Of a stretch of 64,000 nt of DNA, positions 1 to 11,580 are shown in pieces (within the stretch, counting starts at the first letter, position 1; each line of letters begins with the position of its first letter). The translations under genes were made by a program, and so were the position numbers. The notes under the pieces are model-generated. The model did no database searches and was not told where the DNA came from. It saw nothing but the letters and a program-made list of their open reading frames with translations. The stretch covers positions 1-64,000 of the forward strand of contig NZ_CP104264.1 in the NCBI RefSeq assembly GCF_025244845.1, read 5' to 3'. Source of the DNA: Arthrobacter sp. zg-Y1171 (lineage in GTDB: Bacteria > Actinomycetota > Actinomycetes > Actinomycetales > Micrococcaceae).

Positions 1-59
1 AGGACTACTCAACGTTAGGTGAGACGGGGGCACCAGTCAAACCGGGCTCAGCCCCGGAG

Positions 60-296
60 TAATCCACAGCCCGCAACGGACTGTGGATACCCTGTGGATA
101 GTCCGCACATCCGGTTGTGCACCCAGATTTTTCAACAGCTGTGGACAACTGCTGTGGGTATCCTGCGTCCATAGGTCCTGTGAGAGAGCCAACAGGCCCT
201 TGTGCAGGCGGATTTCCAGCTACCACCAAGGGAAATCATCCTCTAGGCTTGGCGACGGGTACTTTATCCACTATCTGTGCATAACTCTGTGGATGA
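60..296. promoter_or_regulatory. oriC left part: DnaA-box cluster upstream of dnaA
   Basis: The 363 bases before dnaA carry no gene but many 9-mers close to the DnaA box TTATCCACA. They include TAATCCACA at 60-68, TGTGGATAC at 82-90, TGTGGATAG at 93-101, TGTGGACAA at 140-148, TGTGGGTAT at 153-161, TTATCCACT at 264-272, TGTGCATAA at 276-284 and TGTGGATGA at 288-296. All differ from the consensus at one or two positions. The boxes nearest the start codon could serve dnaA autorepression as well as origin function. No promoter hexamers could be assigned with confidence. Confidence 0.8.
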
Positions 297-363
297 AGTG
301 CCGGGATCCCCACCGGGATCCCGAGTTTTCTTAGACAGCCGCAGGGCGTCATGAGAGGTTTTT

Positions 364-1785
364 GTGGGTACGGACGAAATCAACGATGTTGGCAGCTCTT
401 GGCGCAAGGTCATTCGGACTCTGGAGACCGATGACAGGGTCACTCCCCGACAGCGTGGATTCGTGGTGCTTGCGCAGGCCCAGGGCCTGATCGGCACGAC
501 CCTTCTGGTAGCCGTTCCCAACGAACTGACCCGTGAAGTGCTGCAGACGCAGCTGAAGAACATCCTCGATGAAGTCCTGCGCGGCGTTTTCCAGGCCGAT
601 ATCCAGTGTGCGTTCGTCATCGACTCGGACCTCACTCCCGTGGCTGAAGCCGAACCGGAACCCGAAGAGCAGCCGGCGGCCCCCAGCCCCGTACCCTCCG
701 GCGAAAGCGGTGCTCCTTCCCCGACGCCGCCGAGCACCAGCCAGGAATTCGGCCGCCTCAACCCCAAGTACGTCTTCGAGACCTTCGTTATCGGTTCGTC
801 CAACCGGTTTGCCCATGCAGCGGCGGTAGCCGTGGCCGAAGCGCCGGCGAAGGCCTACAACCCCTTGTTCATCTATGGGGACTCCGGGTTGGGCAAGACC
901 CACCTCCTTCACGCCATCGGGCATTATGCACGTCACTTGTACACCGGGATCCGCGTCCGCTACGTGAATTCGGAAGAGTTCACGAACGACTTCATCAACT
1001 CCATCCGCTATGACGAAGGCGCCAGCTTCAAACAGCTGTACCGCAACGTGGACATCCTGCTGATTGATGACATTCAGTTCCTGGCCAACAAGGACGCCAC
1101 CCAGGAAGAGTTCTTCCACACCTTCAATGCCCTCCACAATCACAACAAGCAGGTTGTGATCACCTCCGACCTGCCGCCCAAGCAGCTTTCCGGTTTCGAG
1201 GAACGGATGCGGTCGCGGTTTGAGTGGGGCCTGTTGACGGATGTGCAGCCGCCGGAACTTGAAACTCGTATCGCCATCCTGCGGAAGAAGGCCATCGGCG
1301 ACAGCCTGAGCGCTCCGGATGACGTCCTGGAATACATCGCGTCCAAGATCTCCACCAACATCCGGGAGCTTGAAGGCGCACTGATCCGCGTGACGGCCTT
1401 CGCCAGCCTGAACCGGCAGCAGGTAGACGTGGGCCTGGCCGAAATTGTCCTTAAGGACCTGATTACCGACGACGGCGCCCAGGAGATCACTGCCGCATCC
1501 ATCCTTGGGCAGACGGCAGCCTATTTCCAGATCAGCCTTGAGGAACTCTGCAGCAAGTCCCGGACCCGGACCCTGGTCACCGCACGGCAGATCGCCATGT
1601 ACCTGTGCCGCGAGCTGACCGATATGTCCCTGCCGAAGATCGGCCAGGAACTTGGCGGCCGCGACCACACCACTGTGATCCACGCGGACCGGAAAATCCG
1701 CGAGCTGATGGCCGAACGCCGGGCCATCTACAACCAGGTCACCGAACTGACCAACAGGATCAAACAGCAGCAGCGCGAGGCCTGA
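364..1785 (+). CDS. dnaA: Chromosomal replication initiator protein DnaA
   Basis: DnaA is the AAA+ ATPase that binds DnaA boxes at oriC, opens the duplex and helps load the helicase. The protein has 473 residues. It has an N-terminal domain I, then a Pro/Glu-rich linker at about 95-125. The Walker A motif GDSGLGKT lies at 172-179 (Lys178) and the Walker B motif LLIDD ends at Asp235-Asp236. The C-terminal DnaA signature GGRDHTTV lies near 431-438 in the box-binding helix-turn-helix domain. The start is GTG at 364, with a GAGAGG ribosome site five bases upstream. DnaA boxes lie on both sides of the gene, as expected at an actinobacterial origin. Identification is secure. Confidence 0.99.
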   Translation: MGTDEINDVGSSWRKVIRTLETDDRVTPRQRGFVVLAQAQGLIGTTLLVAVPNELTREVLQTQLKNILDEVLRGVFQADIQCAFVIDSDLTPVAEAEPEPEEQPAAPSPVPSGESGAPSPTPPSTSQEFGRLNPKYVFETFVIGSSNRFAHAAAVAVAEAPAKAYNPLFIYGDSGLGKTHLLHAIGHYARHLYTGIRVRYVNSEEFTNDFINSIRYDEGASFKQLYRNVDILLIDDIQFLANKDATQEEFFHTFNALHNHNKQVVITSDLPPKQLSGFEERMRSRFEWGLLTDVQPPELETRIAILRKKAIGDSLSAPDDVLEYIASKISTNIRELEGALIRVTAFASLNRQQVDVGLAEIVLKDLITDDGAQEITAASILGQTAAYFQISLEELCSKSRTRTLVTARQIAMYLCRELTDMSLPKIGQELGGRDHTTVIHADRKIRELMAERRAIYNQVTELTNRIKQQQREA

Positions 1786-2065
1786 GCCAGTAGGACGGCA
1801 GGGCCCCGCAGGGGCCCAAAATTAACATTTGTGGACAAGGGTGTGGATAACCCGGTGGACAACCCGTGGTTACGCACACTTCCCTGTGGATACGCGGAAT
1901 CCTAAAAAAGTTTCCAACAGGCCCGGACTCGGACGCTGCAGCGAGTCCACAGGTTATCAACAGGCTTAAACAGCCGGGACGCCCCGGTGCGGGGGGTTAT
2001 CCACAGTATCCACAGGAGTTATTAACACTACGGATCTTAAGAAATTCGGTTCCACCAAATAACAA
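1786..2065. other. oriC right part: DnaA boxes and AT-rich unwinding region
   Basis: The 605-base dnaA-dnaN gap holds the main origin. Perfect DnaA boxes are TGTGGATAA at 1842-1850 and TTATCCACA at 1997-2005. Near-boxes include TGTGGATAC at 1885-1893, TTATCAACA at 1954-1962 and GTATCCACA at 2006-2014, plus weaker ones such as GTGGACAAG near 1831. The two boxes at 1997-2014 are tandem and are followed directly by AT-rich sequence from about 2017 to 2065 (GTTATTAACACT and AAATAACAAC). That AT-rich stretch is the likely DNA-unwinding element. The role is assigned from position and box density and has not been tested. Confidence 0.88.
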
Positions 2066-2223
2066 CTATGCTTCCGGCACACTCCAAACCCTCCGAGATG
2101 AACACCAAAAAAACCTCTCTGACGAGAGGGGTCGCCACTCGCACGGTCCCCATCCGTTCCCCTGGCCGGACAGAACCCGGTGCAGCACACCGGCGGACGG
2201 GGCTAAGCTGTCACAGAGTATGG

Positions 2224-2251
2224 TTGTCATTCGCATGTAAACGAGTACGGT
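2224..2251 (+). promoter_or_regulatory. Candidate dnaN promoter
   Basis: TTGTCA (2224-2229) and TACGGT (2246-2251) are separated by 16 bases, a plausible actinobacterial housekeeping promoter. Transcription would begin near 2258 and give a leader of about 130 bases before dnaN. The rest of 2066-2390 shows no gene. Confidence 0.45.
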
Positions 2252-2390
2252 CCGTCCATGGCTACATCCTTGGGATCTGCACGGACTGGACCGGTCCACG
2301 GATGCTTCCGCGATTTACACACAGCTCAAGACGAGTTCAAGACAAGATCAGTTGTACTGAGAAGTACGTTGCGAAAGGCGGCACCCTTCA

Positions 2391-3515
2391 GTGAAGTTTC
2401 GAGTTGAGCGGGATGTCCTGGCCGAGGCCGTCACGTGGACAGCACGTTCCCTGTCCCCGCGCCCGCCGGTTCCGGTCCTTTCGGGGCTGCTTATCAAGGC
2501 TGAAAACGGTTCGCTGAGTCTTGCCAGCTTCGATTACGAGATTTCCGCGCGGCTCCAGATTCCCGCCGATGTGAGCGAAGAAGGAACCATCCTGGTCTCC
2601 GGCCGCCTGTTGGCCGAGATCTGCCGCAGCCTTCCGTCTGCTCCGGTGGAAGTGGAGACTGACGGGGCCAAGGTCACGCTGACCTGCCGCAACAGCCGGT
2701 TCAACCTGGCAACCATGCCTGAAGCCGAATACCCGGAACTGCCGGCACTGCCCGAGGTGAGCGGCGTCGTCGACGGCGATGCCTTCGCCCAAGCCGTCTC
2801 CCAGGTCATCATTGCCGCCAGCCGCGATGACACCCTGCCAATCCTCACCGGTGTACGCATGGAAATCGAAGATGACCTCATCACCTTCCTGGCAACCGAC
2901 CGGTACCGCCTGGCCCTGCGCGAATTGTCCTGGAAGCCCGCAACTCCGGGGATTTCCACCAGTGCACTGGTGAAAGCCAAGACGCTCAACGAGGTGGCCA
3001 AGACCCTTGGCGGGGCAGGCGACCTCAACATCGCCCTGTCGGATGACAGCGAACTCATTGGTTTTGAAAGCGGCGGACGGCGCACCACGTCGCTTCTGGT
3101 TGACGGCGATTACCCCAAAATCCGTTCCCTGTTCCCCGAAAACACGCCGATTCACGCCACTGTAGAGACCTCCGCACTGGTCGAAGCCGTACGCCGTGTG
3201 TCCCTGGTTGCCGAACGCAACACCCCTGTCCGCCTTGCCTTCACGGACGGTCAGCTCTCCCTGGATGCCGGCACCGGCGAAGACGCCCAGGCATCGGAAG
3301 CACTGGAAGCGGCACTCGTAGGCGACGACATCACGGTTGCCTTCAACCCGCATTACCTAAGCGAAGGCCTGGGCGCGTTCCCGAGCAAGTACGTCCGCTT
3401 CTCCTTCACGACGCCGCCCAAACCGGCCGTGATTTCGGCCCAGGAAGAGCTCAACGGGGACGACCAGGCAGATTACCGTTACCTGCTGATGCCGGTTCGC
3501 CTGCCGAACCAGTAG
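2391..3515 (+). CDS. dnaN: DNA polymerase III sliding clamp, beta subunit
   Basis: This is the ring-shaped processivity clamp that tethers DNA polymerase III to DNA and serves as a docking site for repair and replication proteins. The 374-residue product has the usual length and three repeated clamp folds. It starts MKFRVERDVLAEAV and ends in the MPVRL-type C-terminal stretch typical of beta clamps. The start is GTG at 2391, and the upstream ribosome site is weak (AAAGG). It lies downstream of oriC and 182 bases before recF. In many Arthrobacter genomes I recall gnd between dnaN and recF; here there is no room for it. Confidence 0.98.
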   Translation: MKFRVERDVLAEAVTWTARSLSPRPPVPVLSGLLIKAENGSLSLASFDYEISARLQIPADVSEEGTILVSGRLLAEICRSLPSAPVEVETDGAKVTLTCRNSRFNLATMPEAEYPELPALPEVSGVVDGDAFAQAVSQVIIAASRDDTLPILTGVRMEIEDDLITFLATDRYRLALRELSWKPATPGISTSALVKAKTLNEVAKTLGGAGDLNIALSDDSELIGFESGGRRTTSLLVDGDYPKIRSLFPENTPIHATVETSALVEAVRRVSLVAERNTPVRLAFTDGQLSLDAGTGEDAQASEALEAALVGDDITVAFNPHYLSEGLGAFPSKYVRFSFTTPPKPAVISAQEELNGDDQADYRYLLMPVRLPNQ

Positions 3516-3697
3516 GACGCCGCCGCCTGGCCGCCGGACCAGCTGCATTGCGATCCGGCAGCGGCGGAGGACGGCGCAAAAATTCGTCGTAACAATGCCG
3601 ATGTAACACAATTTGACAAAGGCATGTCGAGCGGCGGCGGATCCGCTGCCGGAAGGGTCGGCGGCAGGCTCGACGGACAGGAAAGGACCAGGAACCC

Positions 3698-4882
3698 ATG
3701 TACGTTGACCACCTGTCCCTTACCGGTTACCGCAGCTATCCGCAGCTGGACATCCGGCTCGAGCCGGGCGTCACGGTGTTTGTCGGCCCCAACGGCACGG
3801 GTAAAACCAATATTGTCGAGGCAATCGGCTATCTGGCCACACTGTCTTCACACCGGGTAAGCACTGATGCCCCCTTGGTGAATTTCGACGCCGACCAGGC
3901 GCTGATCAGGGGCCGTCTGGTGCGCGGTTCCCAGGCCACCGGCGTGGAGCTGGAACTGAACCCCGGCCGCGGCAACCGGGCCCGCATCAACCGGGCCAAC
4001 CCGGTCCGGGCCCGGGACATCCTGGGCTTGTGCCGGACGGTGCTCTTCGCACCTGAAGACCTGGCGCTGGTCAAGGGTGATCCCGGCAGCCGCCGGCGTT
4101 TCCTGGATGAGTTGATTGTTTCCCTGGTACCGCGCCATGCGGCAACCCGCTCGGACTATGACCGCGTGCTGAAGCAGCGGAACGCCCTGCTGAAATCAGC
4201 ACGGGCCGCAGGTCGCTTCACCTCTGCCCACGAGGCAACACTGGACGTCTGGGACCAGCACATGGCTGTAGCCGGCGCCGAGCTTGTGGCCGCTCGGCTC
4301 GAGGCGCTCCAACGCCTGCAGCCGCACCTGCAGGCGGCATATCGAGACCTTACCGACGGTTCAAAGGCTGCCAGGGCGGTCTATCGGTCCACACTGCAGG
4401 GAACCGTCAACGACGACGGCGCCGTGGAGGGTTCCCAGGATCCGGACGAGTTGTATTCCTTGACGGTGCCGGAACTCACCGTGCGGTTCCTGCAGGCATT
4501 TGCCGCCAACCGCCGGCGCGAGCTGGACCGCGGGATTTCCCTGGTGGGTCCGCACCGGGACGAACTGGAGCTGGTCCTCGGAAAGGCGCCCGCCAAGGGG
4601 TACGCCTCCCACGGGGAAACCTGGTCCTTCGCACTGTCCCTTCGCCTGGGGTCGTACTACCTGCTGACCAGCGACGATCCCACCCCCGGTGCCGGGCCGA
4701 TCCTGATCCTGGACGACGTGTTTGCGGAGCTGGATGTGCAGCGCCGGCAGCGGCTCGCCGGAATTGTCGCTGGAGCCGAGCAGGTGCTGGTGACTGCGGC
4801 TGTTGGTGACGACATTCCGGAATCACTGGCAGGACGGGTCATCAACGTCATCCCGGGAGGCGTCAGTGTGCCCGTCTCCTGA
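3698..4882 (+). CDS. recF: DNA replication and repair protein RecF
   Basis: RecF is an SMC-like ATPase that, with RecO and RecR, loads RecA at single-strand gaps. The 394-residue product shows Walker A GPNGTGKTNIVEA near residues 29-41. The C-terminal signature and Walker B region LILDDVFAELD is followed by RRQRL. Length and motif order fit the family. ATG at 3698 follows AGGA-type sequence. Its end overlaps the start of the next gene by 17 bases, implying translational coupling. The 3516-3697 gap carries no gene, only a possible TTGACA-like hexamer at 3613-3618 without a matching -10. Confidence 0.98.
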   Translation: MYVDHLSLTGYRSYPQLDIRLEPGVTVFVGPNGTGKTNIVEAIGYLATLSSHRVSTDAPLVNFDADQALIRGRLVRGSQATGVELELNPGRGNRARINRANPVRARDILGLCRTVLFAPEDLALVKGDPGSRRRFLDELIVSLVPRHAATRSDYDRVLKQRNALLKSARAAGRFTSAHEATLDVWDQHMAVAGAELVAARLEALQRLQPHLQAAYRDLTDGSKAARAVYRSTLQGTVNDDGAVEGSQDPDELYSLTVPELTVRFLQAFAANRRRELDRGISLVGPHRDELELVLGKAPAKGYASHGETWSFALSLRLGSYYLLTSDDPTPGAGPILILDDVFAELDVQRRQRLAGIVAGAEQVLVTAAVGDDIPESLAGRVINVIPGGVSVPVS

Positions 4883-5405
4883 TCCCGTTCCCCCCGGCGA
4901 GGATCCCGGGGAACGGCCCGATGCGGCGCGGGAGCAATTGAACCGCATGCGCCAGGCAGCCCTTGCCCGCGGGAATCAACGCACCCCGGCCACCCGTCGC
5001 AAGACCGGCCGAGGCAGGCAGGCGCCCTTTGTTCCCGGAGAGTATGTCGGGCGGGATCCGCAGGGCCTGGGCAATGTCTTCACCCGGTTCGTGAATGAAC
5101 GCGGCTGGAACTCTCCCGTCGCCGTCGGATCGGTGATTTCCCGCTGGGAGGAGCTGGTGGGAAGCGAGGTCAGCGCCCACTGCAAGCCGGAGTCGTTCCA
5201 GGACACCACGGTGCAGGTTCGGTGTGACTCGACGGCCTGGGCCACCCAGCTCCGGCTCCTCAGGGACACCCTGATTGCCCGGTTCGACGCTGAACTCGGT
5301 TCCGGCGTCGTCACCAAGATCGAGGTCATCGGTCCGGCGGCGCCCAACTGGCGCAAGGGCCTGCGCAGCGTCAAGGGGCGGGGCCCCCGGGATACCTACG
5401 GGTAA
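4866..5405 (+). CDS. dciA: DciA-like DUF721 protein, probable replicative-helicase loader
   Basis: DUF721 proteins of this position (recF-dciA-gyrB) belong to the DciA family, which in bacteria lacking DnaC helps load or operate the replicative helicase DnaB. The 179-residue product has a Pro/Arg-rich N-terminal extension. A C-terminal KH-like DUF721 domain spans about 75-165, with the typical stretch WxxLVGxxVxxHxxPE. I chose GTG at 4866 because GGGAGG lies five bases upstream and the start then overlaps recF by only 17 bases. A reading from 4803 would overlap recF by 80 bases. Family assignment is firm; the helicase role is transferred from other bacteria. Confidence 0.88.
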   Translation: MCPSPDPVPPGEDPGERPDAAREQLNRMRQAALARGNQRTPATRRKTGRGRQAPFVPGEYVGRDPQGLGNVFTRFVNERGWNSPVAVGSVISRWEELVGSEVSAHCKPESFQDTTVQVRCDSTAWATQLRLLRDTLIARFDAELGSGVVTKIEVIGPAAPNWRKGLRSVKGRGPRDTYG

Positions 5406-5595
5406 GCCGGACAGCCTGGCATCCGGAGCCTCGGTGCGGCAGGGACCGAAAATCCCGCCCGTACAGGAGCCGGTTAGGGGCCGGAGAACCCCCTTGCTGG
5501 TATCCGCCCCTATCCGGGCGGCTCCAATTCGCTTCAAAGCATCATTAGTGGCCTGCCAGAGGGTGTTTTGGACAGGTTTGCCCCTTGCGGCGCGG

Positions 5596-5601
5596 TAGAA
5601 T
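5596..5601 (+). promoter_or_regulatory. Candidate gyrB -10 element in the dciA-gyrB gap
   Basis: TAGAAT at 5596-5601 is a strong -10 hexamer about 70 bases before gyrB. No well-spaced -35 is visible; TTGGAC at 5568-5573 is 22 bases away. The octamers AGAATTGA (5597-5604) and TCAATTCT (about 5635-5642) form an inverted repeat around the presumed start of transcription. The 266-base gap 5406-5671 has no gene. A short GC hairpin near 5506-5522 may end the recF-dciA transcript. Confidence 0.4.
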
Positions 5602-5644
5602 TGAGAGTGGAGATGCCTGTCCGCTGGGGAGGCTTCAATTCTGA

Positions 5645-7729
<2,085 letters not shown>

Positions 7730-7798
7730 CGGATTCAGTGCCGGCGACTGGCTGCCGGAGAGCATGGACTTTAGCGACTTAGAAACGGAAGCAGAACT

Positions 7799-10453
7799 AT
7801 GAGTGATGAGACTCCCGAGGTAACCGGGGAAGAGACTCCCCTCGCCGGGACCGCACTGACTGACCGGGTTGAGCAGATCGACCTGCAGACCGAGATGCAG
7901 CGCTCCTACCTTGACTACGCCATGGCGGTCATTGTGGGACGCGCCCTTCCCGATGTGCGGGACGGCTTGAAGCCCGTGCACCGCCGCGTGCTGTACGCAA
8001 TGTTCGACGGCGGCTACCGCCCGGACCGCTCCTTCAACAAGTGCGCCCGCGTGGTCGGCGAGGTAATGGGCCAGTACCACCCGCATGGTGACTCGGCGAT
8101 CTACGACGCCCTGGTCCGCCTGATCCAGGACTGGACCATGCGCTACCCGCTGGCCCTGGGCCAGGGCAACTTCGGTTCCCCGGGTAACGACGGCGCCGCA
8201 GCCCCCCGTTACACGGAAACCAAGATGGCTCCGCTGGCCATGGAGATGGTCCGCGACATCGACGAGGAAACCGTCGATTTCCAGGACAACTATGACGGCC
8301 GCAACCAGGAACCGACCATCCTGCCCTCCCGGTTCCCGAACCTGCTGGTCAACGGTTCCTCCGGCATTGCCGTGGGCATGGCCACCAACATCCCACCGCA
8401 CAACCTGCGGGAAGTTGTCGACGGCGTCCAGTGGTACCTGCAGAACCCCGATGCCCCGAATGATGAGCTGCTCGAAGAGCTGATCCGCCGGGTCAAGGGC
8501 CCCGACTTCCCGACCGGCGCCCAGATTCTTGGGCACAAGGGCATCGAGGATGCCTACCGCACCGGCCGCGGCTCCATCACCATGCGTGCCGTGGTCAATG
8601 TCGAGGAACTCCAGGGCCGCACCTGCCTGGTGGTCACCGAGCTGCCTTACCAGGCCAACCCGGACAACCTGGCAGTCAAGATCGCCGAACTGGTCAAGGA
8701 CGGCAAGATCACCGGCATCGCCGATATGCGCGACGAAACCTCCGGCCGCACCGGCCAGCGCCTGGTGATTGTGCTCAAGCGCGACGCCGTTGCCAAGGTG
8801 GTCCTGAACAACCTGTACAAGCACACCCAGCTGCAGGACAACTTCGGTGCCAACATGCTGGCCATCGTGGACGGCGTACCCCGCACCCTGAGCCTGGACG
8901 CGTTCATCCGGCACTGGGTCACCCACCAGCTCGAAGTCATTGTCCGCCGCACCCGGTACCGGCTGCGCAAGGCCGAGGAAGCCGCACACATCCTGCGCGG
9001 CCTGCTCAAGGCCCTGGACGCCCTGGACGAGGTCATTGCGCTGATCCGCCGCTCCTCCACCGTTGAGGACGCCCGGAACGGCCTGATGGGCCTGCTGGAA
9101 ATCGACGAGATCCAGTCCCAGGCCATCCTGGACATGCAGCTGCGCCGCCTCGCTGCCCTGGAACGCCAGAAGATCCAGGACCAGCATGCCAAGCTCGAAG
9201 CGGAAATCGCCGAGTACAACGTCATCCTGGCCTCCGACGAGCGCCAGCGGCAGATTGTCAGCGAGGAACTGCAGGAAATCGCCGACAAGTACGGCGATGA
9301 CCGGCGCACGCACATCCTCATGGGCTATGACGGCGACATGAGCATGGAAGACCTCATTCCCGAAGAGGAAATGGTGGTCACCATCACCCGCGGCGGCTAC
9401 GTCAAGCGCACCCGCAGCGACAACTACCGTCAGCAGGCCCGCGGGGGCAAGGGCATCAAGGGCGCCCAGCTGCGCGGGGACGACGTCGTCGAGCACTTCT
9501 TCGTCACCACCACGCACCACTGGCTGCTGTTCTTCACCAACCTGGGCCGGGTCTACCGGGCCAAGGCCTATGAACTGACCGAAGCAGGCCGGGATGCCAA
9601 GGGCCAGCACGTGGCCAACCTCCTGGCCTTCCAGCCCGAAGAGCACATCGCCCAGGTCCTGGCGCTGCCGGACTACGACGCCGCTCCGTACCTGGTGCTT
9701 GCCACCAAGCGCGGACTGGTCAAGAAGACCCGGCTGGCGGATTACGACACCAACCGGTCCGCCGGCGTCATCGCCATCAACCTGCGCGACGGCGACGAGC
9801 TGGTCTCGGCCCAGCTGGTTTCCGAAACGGATGACCTGATGCTCGTCTCCCGCATGGGCCAGTCGCTGCGCTTCACCGCCACCGACGACGCCCTGCGCCC
9901 GATGGGACGGGCCACGTCCGGCGTTACGGGCATGAAGTTCCGGGAAGACGACGAACTCCTGGCGGCCGACGTCGTCACCGAGGATTCGTTTGTCTTCACA
10001 GTGACCGAAGGCGGCTACGCCAAGCGCACGAGCTCGGACGAATACCGTGTCCAGGGCCGCGGCGGCCTCGGCATCAAGGTTGGCAAGCTCGCTGAGGAAC
10101 GCGGCCACCTGGTCGGCGCCATGGTGGTCCAGGAAGAGGACGAAGTACTGGTGGTCATGCAGGGCGGCAAGGTAGTCCGTTCCTCCGTCACCGGCGTGCC
10201 GTCCAAGGGACGAGACACGATGGGCGTTATCTTCGCAAAGCCGGACAAAAATGACCGGATCATCGCTGTTGCCCGGAACTCCGAGCGCGACCTCGCCATC
10301 GAAGAGGACGCCGAAGCAGCGGACGGAACTGCGGCGGCTCCGGCAGCGGCCGGTTCGGAACCTGTGGAGCCCGCAGGCGATGAAGTACCGTTGTCTACAG
10401 ACGAAACGGCTGCGCCCGATGCACAGTCAGCACAAGATGGAGGTAGCGAGTGA
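7799..10453 (+). CDS. gyrA: DNA gyrase subunit A
   Basis: GyrA provides the DNA breakage-reunion activity of gyrase. The 884-residue product carries the catalytic tyrosine in PRYTE (Tyr138). The quinolone-determining region reads [15 protein letters not shown], with Ser99 and Asp103 at the positions matching Ser83 and Asp87 of E. coli, so the wild-type residues are present. The C-terminal half has the beta-pinwheel repeats, including a GyrA-box-like QQARGGKG. An acidic, Ala-rich tail closes the protein. ATG at 7799 follows GAAGCAG. The last four bases overlap the next start codon (GTGA), so the two are probably translated together. Confidence 0.99.
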   Translation: MSDETPEVTGEETPLAGTALTDRVEQIDLQTEMQRSYLDYAMAVIVGRALPDVRDGLKPVHRRVLYAMFDGGYRPDRSFNKCARVVGEVMGQYHPHGDSAIYDALVRLIQDWTMRYPLALGQGNFGSPGNDGAAAPRYTETKMAPLAMEMVRDIDEETVDFQDNYDGRNQEPTILPSRFPNLLVNGSSGIAVGMATNIPPHNLREVVDGVQWYLQNPDAPNDELLEELIRRVKGPDFPTGAQILGHKGIEDAYRTGRGSITMRAVVNVEELQGRTCLVVTELPYQANPDNLAVKIAELVKDGKITGIADMRDETSGRTGQRLVIVLKRDAVAKVVLNNLYKHTQLQDNFGANMLAIVDGVPRTLSLDAFIRHWVTHQLEVIVRRTRYRLRKAEEAAHILRGLLKALDALDEVIALIRRSSTVEDARNGLMGLLEIDEIQSQAILDMQLRRLAALERQKIQDQHAKLEAEIAEYNVILASDERQRQIVSEELQEIADKYGDDRRTHILMGYDGDMSMEDLIPEEEMVVTITRGGYVKRTRSDNYRQQARGGKGIKGAQLRGDDVVEHFFVTTTHHWLLFFTNLGRVYRAKAYELTEAGRDAKGQHVANLLAFQPEEHIAQVLALPDYDAAPYLVLATKRGLVKKTRLADYDTNRSAGVIAINLRDGDELVSAQLVSETDDLMLVSRMGQSLRFTATDDALRPMGRATSGVTGMKFREDDELLAADVVTEDSFVFTVTEGGYAKRTSSDEYRVQGRGGLGIKVGKLAEERGHLVGAMVVQEEDEVLVVMQGGKVVRSSVTGVPSKGRDTMGVIFAKPDKNDRIIAVARNSERDLAIEEDAEAADGTAAAPAAAGSEPVEPAGDEVPLSTDETAAPDAQSAQDGGSE

Positions 10454-10959
10454 GCTCGACCAACCCAAGCCCCAGGTCGTCCTCGGGCGGCGGGCCGCGG
10501 GTGAAAACCCCCGCCCGCCCCGCCCAGCGTCCTGGAGGGGGTCAGAGCACCTCGGGTAACCGCCAGCCGCTGGTGAAGCCGGCGCCCAAGGCCAAGGCCC
10601 GCAAGGCCCGGCTGCTGGTCAGCAAGATTGACCCCTGGTCCGTCCTGAAGATGGCATTCCTGCTTTCGGTGGCACTCGGCGTCGTCACCGTGGTGGCTGC
10701 CATCGTGCTGTGGACCGTACTGGACCTGACCGGGATCTTTGACCGCGTCAACACCCTGCTGGGCGAGATTGCCGGCAGCGAGTCCGGCGGTTTCGACCTC
10801 CGTGACTTTGCCTCGCTGGGACAGGTGGTTTCCTTTGCGACCATCATCGCAGTGGTGAACGTCCTGCTGCTGACGGCACTGTCGATGCTCGCGGCCGTGT
10901 TGTACAACATCGCCTCCACCCTGGTGGGCGGCATTGGCGTGACACTGACGGACGACTAG
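10450..10959 (+). CDS. DUF3566 membrane protein
   Basis: This is a conserved actinobacterial protein of unknown function that habitually follows gyrA. The 169-residue product has a Pro/Ser-rich cytoplasmic N-terminus of about 60 residues. Two membrane segments follow, at about 75-100 and 135-160, separated by a loop with [11 protein letters not shown] at 10450 overlaps the gyrA stop by four bases and is served by GGAGGT at 10439-10444 inside gyrA. A strong terminator follows at once, so gyrB-gyrA-DUF3566 looks like one unit. The function cannot be stated. Confidence 0.85.
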   Translation: MSSTNPSPRSSSGGGPRVKTPARPAQRPGGGQSTSGNRQPLVKPAPKAKARKARLLVSKIDPWSVLKMAFLLSVALGVVTVVAAIVLWTVLDLTGIFDRVNTLLGEIAGSESGGFDLRDFASLGQVVSFATIIAVVNVLLLTALSMLAAVLYNIASTLVGGIGVTLTDD

Positions 10960-10960
10960 C

Positions 10961-11009
10961 GTTTTCCGGTTCCGGAGGAGCTCAAACAGCGCCTCCGGAA
11001 CCGGAAAAC
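10961..11009 (+). terminator. Terminator after the gyrase operon
   Basis: An 18-base perfect inverted repeat (10961-10978 with 10992-11009, arm GTTTTCCGGTTCCGGAGG) starts one base after the DUF3566 stop. The loop is 13 bases. The A/T-rich outer ends give short T runs on both strands. Confidence 0.8.
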
Positions 11010-11070
11010 CACTCGATTTGGCGCCGGGCCGAAGGTACGGTAAAGTCATATCTCGGCCCGAAGAGGTTCG

Positions 11071-11144
11071 GGGCGTATAGCTCAGGCGGTTAGAGCGCTT
11101 CGCTGATAACGAAGAGGTCCCAGGTTCAAGTCCTGGTACGCCCA
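11071..11144 (+). tRNA. ileT: tRNA-Ile (anticodon GAT)
   Basis: A 74-base cloverleaf. The acceptor arm GGGCGTA pairs with TACGCCC and the discriminator is A at 11144. The D-arm contains AGCTCAGGCGGTTAGAGC. The anticodon loop CTGATAA gives GAT at 11105-11107, and the T-arm is CCAGGTTCAAGTCCTGG. The 3' CCA is not encoded. TAAAGT at 11041-11046 is a possible -10 element. Confidence 0.98.
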
Positions 11145-11189
11145 CGGAACACTTTGCAAAAGGTGGACCACAACGGCAAGGAGGATTCC

Positions 11190-11309
11190 GTGAAGAAGTT
11201 GCTGGCAGTAACGGCAGCTGCGGCTGCGGGAGTCTTTGCTTTCAAGAAGTGGCAGGAAACTGCCGCTGAGAAGGCCGTTTGGAAAGAATCGACCGACAAG
11301 GTCGACTAA
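11190..11309 (+). CDS. DLW-39-like small protein between the tRNAs
   Basis: A 39-residue peptide begins MKKLLAVTAAAAAGVFAFKK, has one short hydrophobic segment at residues 4-17, and continues through KAVWKESTDKVD. Length, position between tRNA-Ile and tRNA-Ala, and the C-terminal tryptophan motif match the DLW-39 family of Actinobacteria, whose function is unknown. The start is GTG at 11190, with AAGGAGGA ending a few bases upstream. That is a good ribosome site and argues for real translation. The shape suggests a tiny single-span membrane protein or a short amphipathic peptide. Confidence 0.75.
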   Translation: MKKLLAVTAAAAAGVFAFKKWQETAAEKAVWKESTDKVD

Positions 11310-11374
11310 AACCAAATAGCTTTCCGGTCATAACCTGAGGCAACAGTAGGTTATACTGGGTAAGTTCTCATTTC

Positions 11375-11447
11375 GGGGGCATGGCGCAATTGGTAGCGCA
11401 CCTGCTTTGCAAGCAGGGGGTTCGGGGTTCGAGTCCCCGTGCCTCCA
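11375..11447 (+). tRNA. alaT: tRNA-Ala (anticodon TGC)
   Basis: A 73-base cloverleaf. The acceptor arm GGGGGCA pairs with TGCCTCC, with one G-T pair. The anticodon stem CCTGC/GCAGG holds the loop TTTGCAA, with TGC at 11408-11410. The T-arm is CGGGGTTCGAGTCCCCG and the discriminator is A at 11447. CCA is not encoded. Confidence 0.98.
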
Positions 11448-11454
11448 CCGAATA

Positions 11455-11490
11455 CAGAAGGTCCCCGCTCTTAGGAGCGGGGACCTTCTG
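11455..11490 (+). terminator. Terminator after tRNA-Ala
   Basis: A 16-base perfect inverted repeat (11455-11470 with 11475-11490) has a TTAG loop and is followed by CGTTT. It starts eight bases after the tRNA end. Confidence 0.85.
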
Positions 11491-11568
11491 CGTTTAACCG
11501 TCAGGAGTGCCCGTCTCAGCGCCGGGATCCCTCCCCGCCGCGGCGCCGGGGCAGCGCGGTTCCTGCAC

Positions 11569-11574
11569 TAGTGT
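11569..11574 (+). promoter_or_regulatory. -10 element of a leaderless EamA gene
   Basis: TAGTGT is followed by exactly six bases and then the GTG start at 11581, so transcription would begin at or next to the start codon. No ribosome site is visible. Confidence 0.5.
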
Positions 11575-11580
11575 TGGCCT

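Noticed and set aside
8081..8110. Possible quinolone-resistance change in GyrA
   Set aside because: Ser99 and Asp103, matching E. coli Ser83 and Asp87, are the wild-type residues.
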